20,100 nucleotides of DNA from Egerieisoma faecipullorum (GTDB lineage: Bacteria > Bacillota > Clostridia > UBA1212 > UBA1255). The notes beneath the pieces are model-generated. The model was not told the DNA's origin. It ran no database searches and worked only from the letters and a program-made list of their open reading frames with translations. Shown here piece by piece: positions 13,429-20,100 of this stretch. Both the position numbers and the translations under genes were made by a program. The stretch covers positions 1-20,100 of the forward strand of contig DVMM01000014.1 in NCBI GenBank assembly GCA_018714995.1, written 5' to 3'. How positions within the stretch are numbered: the stretch's first letter is position 1; each line of letters begins with the position of its first letter.

Positions 13429-14106
13429 ATGCCAGAAAACAGATTCCGGAAAAGCTTATATTGCCTGATCCCGCTCGTCTTTGTTTTGCTCCAGTATGTT
13501 CTTTTCTACTTCTGCGCAAAATTTCTGCATATGCCATACGGACCGTTTAATTTTGAAACGGCGCTGGATCGGCAGGTGCCGTTGGTCGCATGGTTTATTT
13601 ACATATACGTGGGCAGCTATATTTTCTGGCTTGTCACCTTTTTCGTGGTGGCCTCGGGGGATCGGGACAATTTTTATGCGCTTGTCGCATCAGTAACCGT
13701 GACGTTTTTTGTTTGTTTCTTATTCTATGTCTTTTTGCCGACGACAATTGTGCGCCCGGAGATCGGCACGGACACTTTTACGCTGTGGCTGCTGGATCTG
13801 ATTTACAAGGCGGATACGCCGGCGCTGAATCTGTTTCCTTCCATGCATTGCCTTGCCAGTTGGCTGTGTTTTATCGGCGTCCGCCGAATGAAAAATATTT
13901 CGCTTTTCGGAAAAGCGGCCGTCTGTTTCTGCGCGCTTGCTGTATTTGCATCGACGCAATTCGTAAAACAGCACTATATGGCCGATCTTTTCAGCGGGGT
14001 TCTGCTTGCGGAACTCGGCGCTTTCTTTGTGCGCAAAAAGCAGCTGCAGCGCGTTTTTGCAAGAGCATTTACAAAAATAAATAAAAAGCTGCTGAAGCTA
14101 GAATAA
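13429..14106 (+). CDS. PAP2 (inositol phosphorylceramide synthase-like) membrane phosphatase/transferase
   Basis: 225 residues; ATG 13429, 9 bases after GAGAGG. About six membrane segments. The phosphatase motifs are IVRP (107-110), PSMH (137-140) and STQFVKQHYMAD (175-186). In classical PAP2 enzymes the last motif reads SR-x5-H-x3-D; here Thr replaces Arg, but the STxFxKQHYxxD form is what I recall for the PAP2_3/Aur1-like branch, so the site is probably intact. This branch includes lipid phosphatases and enzymes that exchange head groups on phospholipids. Together with the flippase-like, pssA and psd genes downstream, a role in phospholipid or lipid-carrier metabolism in the cytoplasmic membrane is likely; the substrate is not known. 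It lies directly after a promoter and is the first gene of a four-gene operon. Confidence 0.82.
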   Translation: MPENRFRKSLYCLIPLVFVLLQYVLFYFCAKFLHMPYGPFNFETALDRQVPLVAWFIYIYVGSYIFWLVTFFVVASGDRDNFYALVASVTVTFFVCFLFYVFLPTTIVRPEIGTDTFTLWLLDLIYKADTPALNLFPSMHCLASWLCFIGVRRMKNISLFGKAAVCFCALAVFASTQFVKQHYMADLFSGVLLAELGAFFVRKKQLQRVFARAFTKINKKLLKLE

Positions 14107-14145
14107 TACAGAAGAAAAGACGAGCTCGGAGCGGGAGGGAGAATT

Positions 14146-15201
14146 ACGAGAAAATCTGTAAAATACATTATCAACGCGGTAGTCATCATCGTACTGCTGC
14201 TGCTTGCCGCTTATCTGATCCTGAGTGAGCAGGAGCTGCCGGAAATCATAGAGGCAATGCGCCAGGCCAAGCCGGAATATTTGCTGGTCGGAATCGCGCT
14301 TCTGATTCTCTATGTGGCTTGCGAATCGTTTATCATTAAATATCTTATGAAAAATATGGGGACAGATCTGCGCTTCCATAAATGCTTCAAATATTCTTTC
14401 GTAGGATTTTTTTTCTGCGCGGTGACGCCCTCAGCAACAGGCGGACAGCCGGCTCAAGTCATCTGGATGGCAAGAGATGGGGTGGATGCGGGGCTTTCCT
14501 CACTGGTATTGTGTATCGTTACGATGGTATACAAAACCGCACTTGTCGTAATCAGCGGCGTGCTTGTACTGCTTCATCTTCCGTTTGTCAAAGCGCATAT
14601 CGGATATATGGGGTACGTATATATTTTCAGCCTAGTGCTGAACGTGATCTTCATCGCAGCGCTCGGACTGCTGATCTATAAGCCGGTCATCGCCGAGAAA
14701 ATTACGATAAAATGTATGAACCTGCTCTCAAAAATCCGACTGGTCAGAAACAAAGAGAAAATTATGGGGAAAGTATATGAATCCATAGACAGATATAAAT
14801 CGGGCTCCGGATTCATTAAATCCCATTTCGGCGTGATGCTGAACGTATTCCTCATTACCGCATTTCAGAGAATGTGCTTTTTCTCTATCACATATGTCGT
14901 ATACAGATCCTTCGGACTCAGCGGCACTTCATTTTTTGAAATCATAACGCTGCAGACGATTCTTTCGCTGTCGCTCGATATCCTGCCGCTGCCGGGCGGT
15001 ATCGGAGCAAACGAAGAGGGCTTTTTGACGATGTATGACCAGATTTTTACAGGAAATTTTTTGGTTTCCGGCTTGCTTTTCAGCAGAGGAATCAATTATT
15101 ATGTACTTGTTATCATCGGCGCAGCAGTTACGGTTATATCCTATGTGACCGGAAGCAGACGAATTGCGTCGGCAAACAAAAGAAAAGGTGATCGGAAATG
15201 A
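14146..15201 (+). CDS. Flippase-like (UPF0104/YbhN, LPG synthase TM-region) membrane protein, non-canonical start
   Basis: About 351 residues with seven or eight membrane segments. The motifs fit the lysylphosphatidylglycerol-synthetase transmembrane/flippase-like family: FVGFFFCAVTPSATGGQPAQ, and DILPLPGGIGANEEGF near the C-terminus. The first in-frame ATG (14257) would delete the first membrane segment (YIINAVVIIVLLLLAAYLIL) and has no SD. The frame is open from 14107, with no ATG, GTG or TTG before 14257. A strong SD GGGAGGG (14133-14139) is followed by ATT 14143 and ACG 14146; ACG, 7 bases after GGAGG, gives a natural N-terminus (RKSVKYIIN) and I use it, with ATT as the alternative. The family lacks the cytosolic synthase domain; members are thought to move or bind lipids. 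The stop overlaps the pssA start (ATGA). Confidence 0.78.
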   Translation, partial: TRKSVKYIINAVVIIVLLLLAAYLILSEQELPEIIEAMRQAKPEYLLVGIALLILYVACESFIIKYLMKNMGTDLRFHKCFKYSFVGFFFCAVTPSATGGQPAQVIWMARDGVDAGLSSLVLCIVTMVYKTALVVISGVLVLLHLPFVKAHIGYMGYVYIFSLVLNVIFIAALGLLIYKPVIAEKITIKCMNLLSKIRLVRNKEKIMGKVYESIDRYKSGSGFIKSHFGVMLNVFLITAFQRMCFFSITYVVYRSFGLSGTSFFEIITLQTILSLSLDILPLPGGIGANEEGFLTMYDQIFTGNFLVSGLLFSRGINYYVLVIIGAAVTVISYVTGSRRIASANKRKGDRK

Positions 15202-15854
15202 TTGGATATTATAATGTCTCAGTGATACTGACCTACATAGGCCTTTTGTCTTCCCTCTTCGGTATGGCAAATTTAAGCGTCGCCCGCAGCAATCCCTGGG
15301 CAATCAAAATCGCCTTCCTCTGCCTTCTCTTTTCAGGTCTTTGCGATATGTTCGACGGCAAAATCGCGCGCCGTACCAATCGTTCCCCGGAAGCAAAGGA
15401 ATTCGGAATCCAGATCGATTCGCTCTGCGACCTGATCTGCTTTGGAGTTTATCCCGCCTTTATCGTAACCACGATCAGCAGCAAGCATTGGATCAGCATG
15501 ATTGCCGGAGCGTTGTTCGTGCTCGGCGGCGTCATCCGGCTCGCATATTTTAATGTCGTGGAAAACGAACGGCAGCATCAGACGAGTGAAAACAGGAAGT
15601 ATTATCAGGGCCTTCCCATCACCTCATCTGCGCTGATCTTTCCGTTCATCTATGCGGTCGAGGGCCTTGTCAACCGTTATAAACCGAAAATTCCCATTCA
15701 GATCCCGAGTATGAATCTGATATATACCATCATTATGTTTCTTGTGGCCTTTCTGTTCGTATGGGATATCAAGGTTAAAAAGCCAGGCCTAAAGGAAACC
15801 GTAGTAATGGGGATTCTGGGCCTCCTGATTGTGGTTGGCATTCTTATCAGGTAG
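15198..15854 (+). CDS. pssA: CDP-diacylglycerol--serine O-phosphatidyltransferase
   Basis: 218 residues; ATG 15198 overlaps the previous stop (ATGA). It has the CDP-alcohol phosphatidyltransferase signature: CDMFDGKIARR, then after a spacer FGIQIDSLCDLICFG, giving the D..DG..AR....G...D...D set of metal-binding residues. The spacer between AR and G is 11 rather than 8 residues, which I recall as usual for clostridial PssA. About six hydrophobic segments. The enzyme joins serine to CDP-diacylglycerol, making phosphatidylserine at the membrane. The psd gene 5 bases downstream uses that product, so specificity for serine rather than glycerol or inositol is well supported by context. Confidence 0.92.
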   Translation: MIGYYNVSVILTYIGLLSSLFGMANLSVARSNPWAIKIAFLCLLFSGLCDMFDGKIARRTNRSPEAKEFGIQIDSLCDLICFGVYPAFIVTTISSKHWISMIAGALFVLGGVIRLAYFNVVENERQHQTSENRKYYQGLPITSSALIFPFIYAVEGLVNRYKPKIPIQIPSMNLIYTIIMFLVAFLFVWDIKVKKPGLKETVVMGILGLLIVVGILIR

Positions 15855-15859
15855 TCGTC

Positions 15860-16786
15860 ATGCGGTATAAAGACAGAGCGGGAACCCTTATCGTCAGGGA
15901 AACAGGACAGGACAAATTTCTTCGATTTCTTTACGGCAGAAAGGCAGGGCGACTGCTGCTCCGGCTGCTGATCACAAGGCCTGTTACCCGAATTTGTGCA
16001 TGCGCATTCCGCGCCCGCTTTTCCGCTGCTTTTATAAAAGGCTTTGTAAAAAAGAATTCGATTGACATGAGCCAATACGAAGAACGGAAATACACCTCAT
16101 ACAACGATTTCTTTACACGCAGGATCAGAGAAGGTCAACGCCCGGTAGATCACAGCCCGAACGTCTTAATCAGTCCGTGCGATGGCAAAGTGACAGCCTT
16201 CAAAATCGATGAAGACACAAGGTTTTCTGTGAAAAATACGGTGTATACCGTGTCCTCGCTTTTGAAAAGCAAAGAGCTTGCCGCTCAGTTTCACGGGGGA
16301 ACCTGCGTCATAATCCGTCTTACGGTCGATGATTACCATCGCTACTGCTATGTTGATGAAGGCGTAAAAGGGGAAAACATTTATATTCCAGGCGTGTTTC
16401 ATACGGTAAATCCCGCTGCGGCAGAGCATGCTCCGATTTATCAGGAAAACTGCCGTGAATATACCGTGATCGATACGATCCATTTCGGACGCATGATTCA
16501 TCTGGAGGTCGGCGCCCTGCTTGTCGGTAAAATCGTCAATTATCATGGAGCCGCTTATCAAACGCATAGAGGCGAAGAAAAGGGGCGCTTTGAATTCGGC
16601 GGCTCTACCGTTATCCTGCTTTTCCAGAAAAACAAAGTAGAAATATCTCCGGATATTCTGATGAATTCCGGAGATGACTGTGAAACAATTGTAAAAATGG
16701 GAGAAGAAATCGGCCGGTGCTCGGAACCGCATTTTACCTGGGAATCAGAAGCTTCTGACCGGGGAGAATCAGATCCGGGTTTTTAA
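15860..16786 (+). CDS. psd: Phosphatidylserine decarboxylase
   Basis: 308 residues; ATG 15860, five bases after the pssA stop. The pyruvoyl-enzyme features are present: RLTVDDYHRYCYVDEG with the Asp/His of self-cleavage, GVFHTVNP, and the processing site GGST (247-250, in RFEFGGSTVILL), where S249 becomes the pyruvoyl group, leaving an alpha chain of about 60 residues. Cys-Asp-Gly (ISPCDGKVTAF) marks the N-terminal domain. It converts phosphatidylserine to phosphatidylethanolamine at the membrane. The polar tail (about 20 residues after GEEIG) reads over the end of the minus-strand sipL gene, overlapping it by 53 bases, and may be a late extension. Confidence 0.95.
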   Translation: MRYKDRAGTLIVRETGQDKFLRFLYGRKAGRLLLRLLITRPVTRICACAFRARFSAAFIKGFVKKNSIDMSQYEERKYTSYNDFFTRRIREGQRPVDHSPNVLISPCDGKVTAFKIDEDTRFSVKNTVYTVSSLLKSKELAAQFHGGTCVIIRLTVDDYHRYCYVDEGVKGENIYIPGVFHTVNPAAAEHAPIYQENCREYTVIDTIHFGRMIHLEVGALLVGKIVNYHGAAYQTHRGEEKGRFEFGGSTVILLFQKNKVEISPDILMNSGDDCETIVKMGEEIGRCSEPHFTWESEASDRGESDPGF

Positions 16787-18317
16787 GCTGATTGACCTCC
16801 TTCAAAAGCTCGACCGGAGCATTATAACGCTTTGCAATCTTCCAGAGCGTATCCCCGGGCTGCACCACATATAGAAGAATAGAAGGCCTGTTATCGTCGC
16901 CGCAGAGATACGGATCATCGGGCTGCGTTACGTTGCTGATTACCGAAATTTTGCAGTATTTTACAACGGTTCCTTTCGCAGAAACAGAAATTCTCAGCTC
17001 GATTTCCGACGGCGACATGATATTGAAGCTTACATGATTAATATCAAAGCTCATGCAGGCTTCCATGCCGGTCTTTGCCTGGCGGCTGTCAAAACTCTGC
17101 GCGAAGGGAAGACGCGTCAGGAAAGAGGAAATCGGCTGCTCGCCGCTCGCGGACATGTATAAAATGTTGCAGATGATTTCTCCCTCCGCATTGACTCTTC
17201 CGTCCTCCACCTGTGTCCTGACCTGCCCGACCATTGCCGTAACATTGACAATCTGAGAAATTTCCGGCTGCTCTTCCGCCTTGGAAGCCGCATCGCGAAG
17301 CACGAACTGTCCGGTGACGTCATCCATAATCAGCATCCCCGTAATATCCGTTTTTTCGAGGGTGAAGGCCTGCGACAGGGAATACGCGTCGCTGAGCACC
17401 TCAAAGGTTTGGATTGTATATGCGTCGGCCGTTACCGCAATCTCCGCCTCGACATGCAAAATGCGGTTTTCGCCGTCGCTGTCCTGACAGATTTCTGCTT
17501 TATAGCTTTTTAAGATAAAATCCGTTTTCCATAAAATATCCTCGCCGATCGTTTCGACCTCGATGCTATGGGCAAACGGAATTTCGTTTTCAATGATCTG
17601 CACGCTCTGGATCCTGTCGTCCGAAACGTAAAGCGTGCAGGTTTCAAGATTTCCCTTCAAAAGCAGCTTATCGCCCGATACCGAGCATGTCATATCAGAA
17701 AGAATCGCATCCGTACGCAGCAATTCTTTATAGGCGGCCTTGCCTCCGGATAGCTCAATATCTTCGTCGACAATTATCGTATCGTCAGTGCTTTCCGACA
17801 CCGTACTCAGCGTTACGCTGCTTTTTTGCGTTTGGACATCCTCAAGGCCGGAAATGCCGGTACAGATGCCTTCTTCATTTGTATTGATGATGGTAGGCTG
17901 AATCCGAACGGCCGTTCTGATCGCAATTTTACGGCTGTTTATGTATTCAGATTCAATGTTTTCTACGCAGCAGGCCGCGCGTACGATCGCCCCTTCTCCC
18001 ATGGCATCGACGTCAAAAACGACGGTATGCTCGGAAAAGGCCGAAAACGATTTGATTTCCGGCGCTTCCGGGAGTTCTTCAGTCATATTGCCGACATCCG
18101 GCATATAAAGGATCTTATATTGAATCCTGAAATTAACGGTCAGGCTTCCGCTCCCTTTATTGATTGCCTCCGTTCCCGCAGCGGCGTCGATTGCAAGAAT
18201 TTTTGCCATATCCGGTAAAATGTCGGGGATAATGCAGTCGAACTCGCATACGGCGCTCTGACTTTCCGTTTTGGAAATGCAGCTCAGCCGCATATAATCT
18301 TTTATTAAATCAAGCAT
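16734..18317 (-). CDS. sipL: SipL-like SPOCS (DUF3794)/LysM spore coat anchoring protein
   Basis: 527 residues on the minus strand; ATG at 18317-18315, preceded by GAAGGAGGC (18333-18325). The bulk is three DUF3794/SPOCS-type beta-rich modules (starting with VCEFDCIIPDILPDMAKILA and FRIQYKILYMPD; repeated as YKELLRTDAILSD and as CNILYMSASGEQ). The C-terminus is a LysM module (about 482-526: YVVQPGDTLWKIAKRYN, NPDLILPGQKLLIPR). This is the layout of C. difficile SipL, which binds SpoIVA and recruits the coat to the forespore membrane from the mother cell. The length is close to that of SipL. A sigma-E-like promoter lies just upstream. Its 3' end overlaps psd, with no terminator between. Confidence 0.88.
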   Translation of the reverse strand: MLDLIKDYMRLSCISKTESQSAVCEFDCIIPDILPDMAKILAIDAAAGTEAINKGSGSLTVNFRIQYKILYMPDVGNMTEELPEAPEIKSFSAFSEHTVVFDVDAMGEGAIVRAACCVENIESEYINSRKIAIRTAVRIQPTIINTNEEGICTGISGLEDVQTQKSSVTLSTVSESTDDTIIVDEDIELSGGKAAYKELLRTDAILSDMTCSVSGDKLLLKGNLETCTLYVSDDRIQSVQIIENEIPFAHSIEVETIGEDILWKTDFILKSYKAEICQDSDGENRILHVEAEIAVTADAYTIQTFEVLSDAYSLSQAFTLEKTDITGMLIMDDVTGQFVLRDAASKAEEQPEISQIVNVTAMVGQVRTQVEDGRVNAEGEIICNILYMSASGEQPISSFLTRLPFAQSFDSRQAKTGMEACMSFDINHVSFNIMSPSEIELRISVSAKGTVVKYCKISVISNVTQPDDPYLCGDDNRPSILLYVVQPGDTLWKIAKRYNAPVELLKEVNQLKNPDLILPGQKLLIPR

Positions 18318-18364
18318 TTTAACAGCCTCCTTCTACTTATTCCGCCGGTCCGCGGATATACTAA

Positions 18365-18394
18365 ATAGTACGTTGCCGGTATCCGATTTATGAC
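18365..18394 (-). promoter_or_regulatory. Sigma-E-like sporulation promoter of sipL
   Basis: On the minus strand GTCATAAA (18394-18387) is followed after 14 bases by CGTACTAT (18372-18365). This fits the sigma-E pattern (about GTCATATT, 14 bases, CATACAAT) with most positions matching, and would give a leader of about 40 bases. sipL is known to belong to the sigma-E mother-cell regulon in C. difficile. Confidence 0.55.
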
Positions 18395-18474
18395 ATAAAT
18401 ATAGATATGAAATTATGAATTTTTTCTTGGAAGGTTGCGCGTTGAGAAATAATGTGGTAGTATTTTAGTGGAAT

Positions 18475-18504
18475 TTGACGATATGGGTTTGAACGGTTTA
18501 TATC
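18475..18504 (+). promoter_or_regulatory. Possible sigma-A promoter of the M23 peptidase gene
   Basis: TTGACG (18475-18480) and TATATC (18499-18504) are 18 bases apart, matching nine of twelve consensus bases, and start RNA about 20 bases before the ATG. An alternative is TTGCGC (18435-18440) with TAGTAT (18458-18463), 17 apart, which would leave room for a longer leader. The two divergent promoters share the 212-base region with sipL. Confidence 0.35.
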
Positions 18505-18529
18505 GTCCGAATTATCGGAGGCGGCACAA

Positions 18530-19708
18530 ATGACAAAAAAACGATCGTATCGATTGGTAATTATATTCTCTCTTTTACTAGTAATGTTCATAAACACGGC
18601 GGCCGCCGTGCTGGCGATGAGCACAGATGAAATTCAAAATCAGATCGACAGCAATCAGGCGCAGCAGTCGCAGATTGAGGACGAGCTGGCGGAGCTTCGC
18701 GAGCAAATTCTGACGCAGAAAGAAAAGGATGAGCAGATTTCTCAGGAAATGGCTGCGATTCTAGAAGAAAAGCAGGTTTACGCATCGGAATTGGAGAAGA
18801 TGCTTGACGATCTGGAATACATATATCAGCAAATCGAGGAATTCGACCAATCCATCGCAGAGACCGAGGAAAGATACAATGAAGCCCTTGAGCTTTTCTA
18901 CAACAGAGCGCGCGTGATGTATCAGTATACGCAGTACGATTCTTTGCGCCTGTTTACGGAATCCAAAGATATTTTCGACTTTGCAAGCCGCGACAGGCTG
19001 TTTGCACGCATGATGGAGAACGACCGCAAAACATTGGAAGACCTGGAAATCATGCGGACGGATCTTGAAAACAAAAAGGCCCTGCAGGAGCAGATGAAGG
19101 TTGATGCGGAAGCCCTCGTTGCAGAAAAAGAGGCGGTCATTGCTGCAATCGAGAATAAAGAGGCCGTTGCTCTGGATCAGTTGCAGGCAAGCCGCAGCGC
19201 CCTTGAAACGCTGGAATCCCAAGAAGAGGCGATGCGTCAGGAATCGGACCGCATCGAGGCCGCAATCCGCGAGCTGCAGTCCCTGTACGAGCAATATACG
19301 ACAGATTATGACGGAAGACTGATGTGGCCTTCCAGAAATACGCGCAAGATTTCGTCTTATTTTGGAATGAGGATCCATCCGATCTACGGATATCCCAAAA
19401 TGCATAACGGAATTGATATCGGAGCTTCTTATGGAACGGATATTCTGGCATCCGCAGACGGGGTGGTTACGTCCGTTACATATAATGAGGGCGGCTACGG
19501 CTGGTATATTGTGGTTTACCATGGAGACGGAATTTCAACCCTGTATGCGCATTGCAGTTCTATCATCGCTTCGGTAGGAGAAACGGTAAAGCAGGGTCAG
19601 GTCATCGCACTGGTGGGATCAACGGGAGCCTCCACAGGACCGCATATCCATTTTGAGGTTCGTGAAAACGGTACGCCTGTAGATCCGCTGGGATATGTGA
19701 GCCCGTGA
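18530..19708 (+). CDS. Exported coiled-coil M23 family metallopeptidase (EnvC-like)
   Basis: 392 residues; ATG 18530 behind TCGGAGGCG (18515-18523). A signal peptide (about 7-30) ends in AAAVLAM. Residues 32-260 form a long Glu/Gln/Leu coiled coil. The C-terminal M23 domain starts near 265 (MWPSRNTRKISSYFGMR) and keeps all zinc and catalytic residues: HNGID (H292, D296), YAHC (H341) and PHIHFE (H372, H374). Such proteins cut peptidoglycan cross-bridges or, when degenerate, activate amidases; with an intact site this one is probably an active endopeptidase in cell separation or growth. It lies divergent from sipL, so a spore role cannot be excluded, but no sporulation promoter is seen. It is monocistronic, with a terminator after it. 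Confidence 0.92.
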   Translation: MTKKRSYRLVIIFSLLLVMFINTAAAVLAMSTDEIQNQIDSNQAQQSQIEDELAELREQILTQKEKDEQISQEMAAILEEKQVYASELEKMLDDLEYIYQQIEEFDQSIAETEERYNEALELFYNRARVMYQYTQYDSLRLFTESKDIFDFASRDRLFARMMENDRKTLEDLEIMRTDLENKKALQEQMKVDAEALVAEKEAVIAAIENKEAVALDQLQASRSALETLESQEEAMRQESDRIEAAIRELQSLYEQYTTDYDGRLMWPSRNTRKISSYFGMRIHPIYGYPKMHNGIDIGASYGTDILASADGVVTSVTYNEGGYGWYIVVYHGDGISTLYAHCSSIIASVGETVKQGQVIALVGSTGASTGPHIHFEVRENGTPVDPLGYVSP

Positions 19709-19736
19709 TAACAGTTCAGAAAACAAATTGATTTTT

Positions 19737-19779
19737 ATGCCGCCGAGCTCGTAAGTCCCTCGGCGGCATTTGTTTTTTC
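19737..19779 (+). terminator. Rho-independent terminator after the M23 peptidase gene
   Basis: ATGCCGCCGAG (19737-19747) pairs perfectly over 11 bases with CTCGGCGGCAT (19759-19769), loop 11 bases, followed by TTGTTTTTTCT. It begins 28 bases after the stop codon. Confidence 0.93.
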
Positions 19780-19982
19780 TGCGATGCCTTATGGACTTCG
19801 CAGTCAAAATCTTCCAAGAACTTTTTGCATCGCCGTCAGCGGCGACGAAGCGTTCTCGTCTCTAATAAGAGGCGGGAAAATTCGAAAAAGCCGTATAAAA
19901 GGGGAAAAAAACGGGAAAACTAGCAGGAGAAGGGAGAAAAAAGGCTCAAAAAATTTTTTTGTGAAATAACGCAAAAAAGGTA
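19780..19982. other. Non-coding spacer upstream of the rRNA-type promoter
   Basis: No convincing gene is present; the short open frames lack SD sequences and family features. It contains a short hairpin TCGCCG-TCAG-CGGCGA (19830-19845) without a T-run. From about 19890 on it is very purine-rich, and 19935-19980 has A/T tracts (A6, A6T7, A6) immediately before the -35, as in UP elements of rRNA promoters. Confidence 0.6.
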
Positions 19983-20011
19983 TTGACAAAGGGGAGATGG
20001 AGCGATATAAT
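19983..20011 (+). promoter_or_regulatory. Consensus promoter, probably of an rRNA operon
   Basis: TTGACA (19983-19988), exactly 17 bases, then TATAAT (20006-20011): a perfect sigma-A promoter. It is preceded by phased A/T tracts resembling an UP element and followed by a leader with a box like that of Bacillus rrn operons. RNA would start near 20018. Confidence 0.85.
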
Positions 20012-20017
20012 AGGCAA

Positions 20018-20100
20018 GCTGTCACGAAAGAGACGGCGGATGAACTTAGAAAAGTAAACAGCGTACGAACTTATCACAGTAAGATGGATAAGGAACAACA
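20018..20100 (+). ncRNA. 5' leader of a probable rRNA operon (cut by window end)
   Basis: The transcribed stretch contains AACTTAGAAAAGTAAACA (20043-20060), which closely resembles the CTTTGAAAACTAAACA antitermination/processing segment of Bacillus and clostridial rRNA leaders. No reading frame is present. 16S itself would begin past the window edge, so the assignment rests on promoter strength, the A/T-rich upstream region and this box. Confidence 0.6.

Noticed and set aside
13590..14084. Second plus-strand frame of 164 codons inside the PAP2 gene
   Set aside because: The PAP2 frame has the catalytic motifs and membrane segments; the alternative is rich in Arg/Cys without a fold signal or SD.
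19830..19845. Hairpin TCGCCG-TCAG-CGGCGA as a terminator
   Set aside because: No T-run follows on either strand, and a strong terminator already ends the upstream gene.
1..20100. CRISPR arrays, tRNA genes, insertion sequences, prophage genes
   Set aside because: I saw no regularly spaced repeats, no cloverleaf-like genes, no intact transposase with terminal repeats and no phage structural genes.

Overview
The window comes from an endospore-forming member of the Firmicutes, class Clostridia. The evidence is spoIIR, a SipL-type SPOCS/LysM protein (a Clostridia counterpart of the Bacillus coat-anchoring machinery), clostridial-type pssA/psd, a class B sortase and a DnaD/DnaI-type helicase-loading pair. 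Base composition looks close to balanced. The genus cannot be fixed from the sequence; a Christensenellales or Eubacteriales relative is only a guess.

Layout. (1) 3-1555: the 3' end of a DUF4846 gene that lacks several residues I associate with the family, a strong terminator, and a small gene that looks like a domesticated RAYT/Y1 transposase without its HUH motif. (2) 1612-2244: spoIIR, whose ribosome binding site lies in one arm of a hairpin. (3) 2319-10169: a tightly packed, probably single transcription unit. It holds a Gfo/Idh/MocA oxidoreductase, a Wzz/CapA-like co-polymerase, a CpsD/CapB-type tyrosine kinase, a CpsB/CapC-type PHP phosphatase, a membrane protein joining a choice-of-anchor-A-like segment to leucine-rich repeats, a class B sortase, a DnaD-domain protein and a DnaI/DnaC-type ATPase. 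(4) 10166-13339: rho with its own promoter, followed 20 bases later by a membrane-anchored PIG-L-type deacetylase. (5) 13364-16786: a promoter and a four-gene phospholipid operon (PAP2-like enzyme, flippase-like membrane protein, phosphatidylserine synthase, phosphatidylserine decarboxylase). (6) 16734-18317 on the minus strand: sipL with a sigma-E-like promoter, overlapping psd tail to tail. (7) 18530-19708: an exported coiled-coil M23 peptidase with a strong terminator. (8) 19780-20100: a spacer ending in a consensus promoter and a leader that looks like the start of an rRNA operon; 16S would begin beyond the window.

How it fits together. The kinase, modulator and phosphatase of set 3 normally control polymerisation of an exported polysaccharide. 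Here they sit without glycosyltransferases, flippase or polymerase, next to an extracytoplasmic LRR protein and a sortase, so the set may serve surface assembly controlled by tyrosine phosphorylation. Set 5 makes phosphatidylethanolamine from CDP-diacylglycerol via phosphatidylserine, with two multi-pass proteins that could remodel or move lipids. spoIIR and sipL are sporulation genes (forespore-to-mother-cell signalling, and coat attachment).

The least explained parts are the LRR/sortase module, the HUH-less transposase relative, the degenerate DUF4846 protein, the SD-sequestering hairpin before spoIIR, and the non-canonical start of the flippase-like gene.
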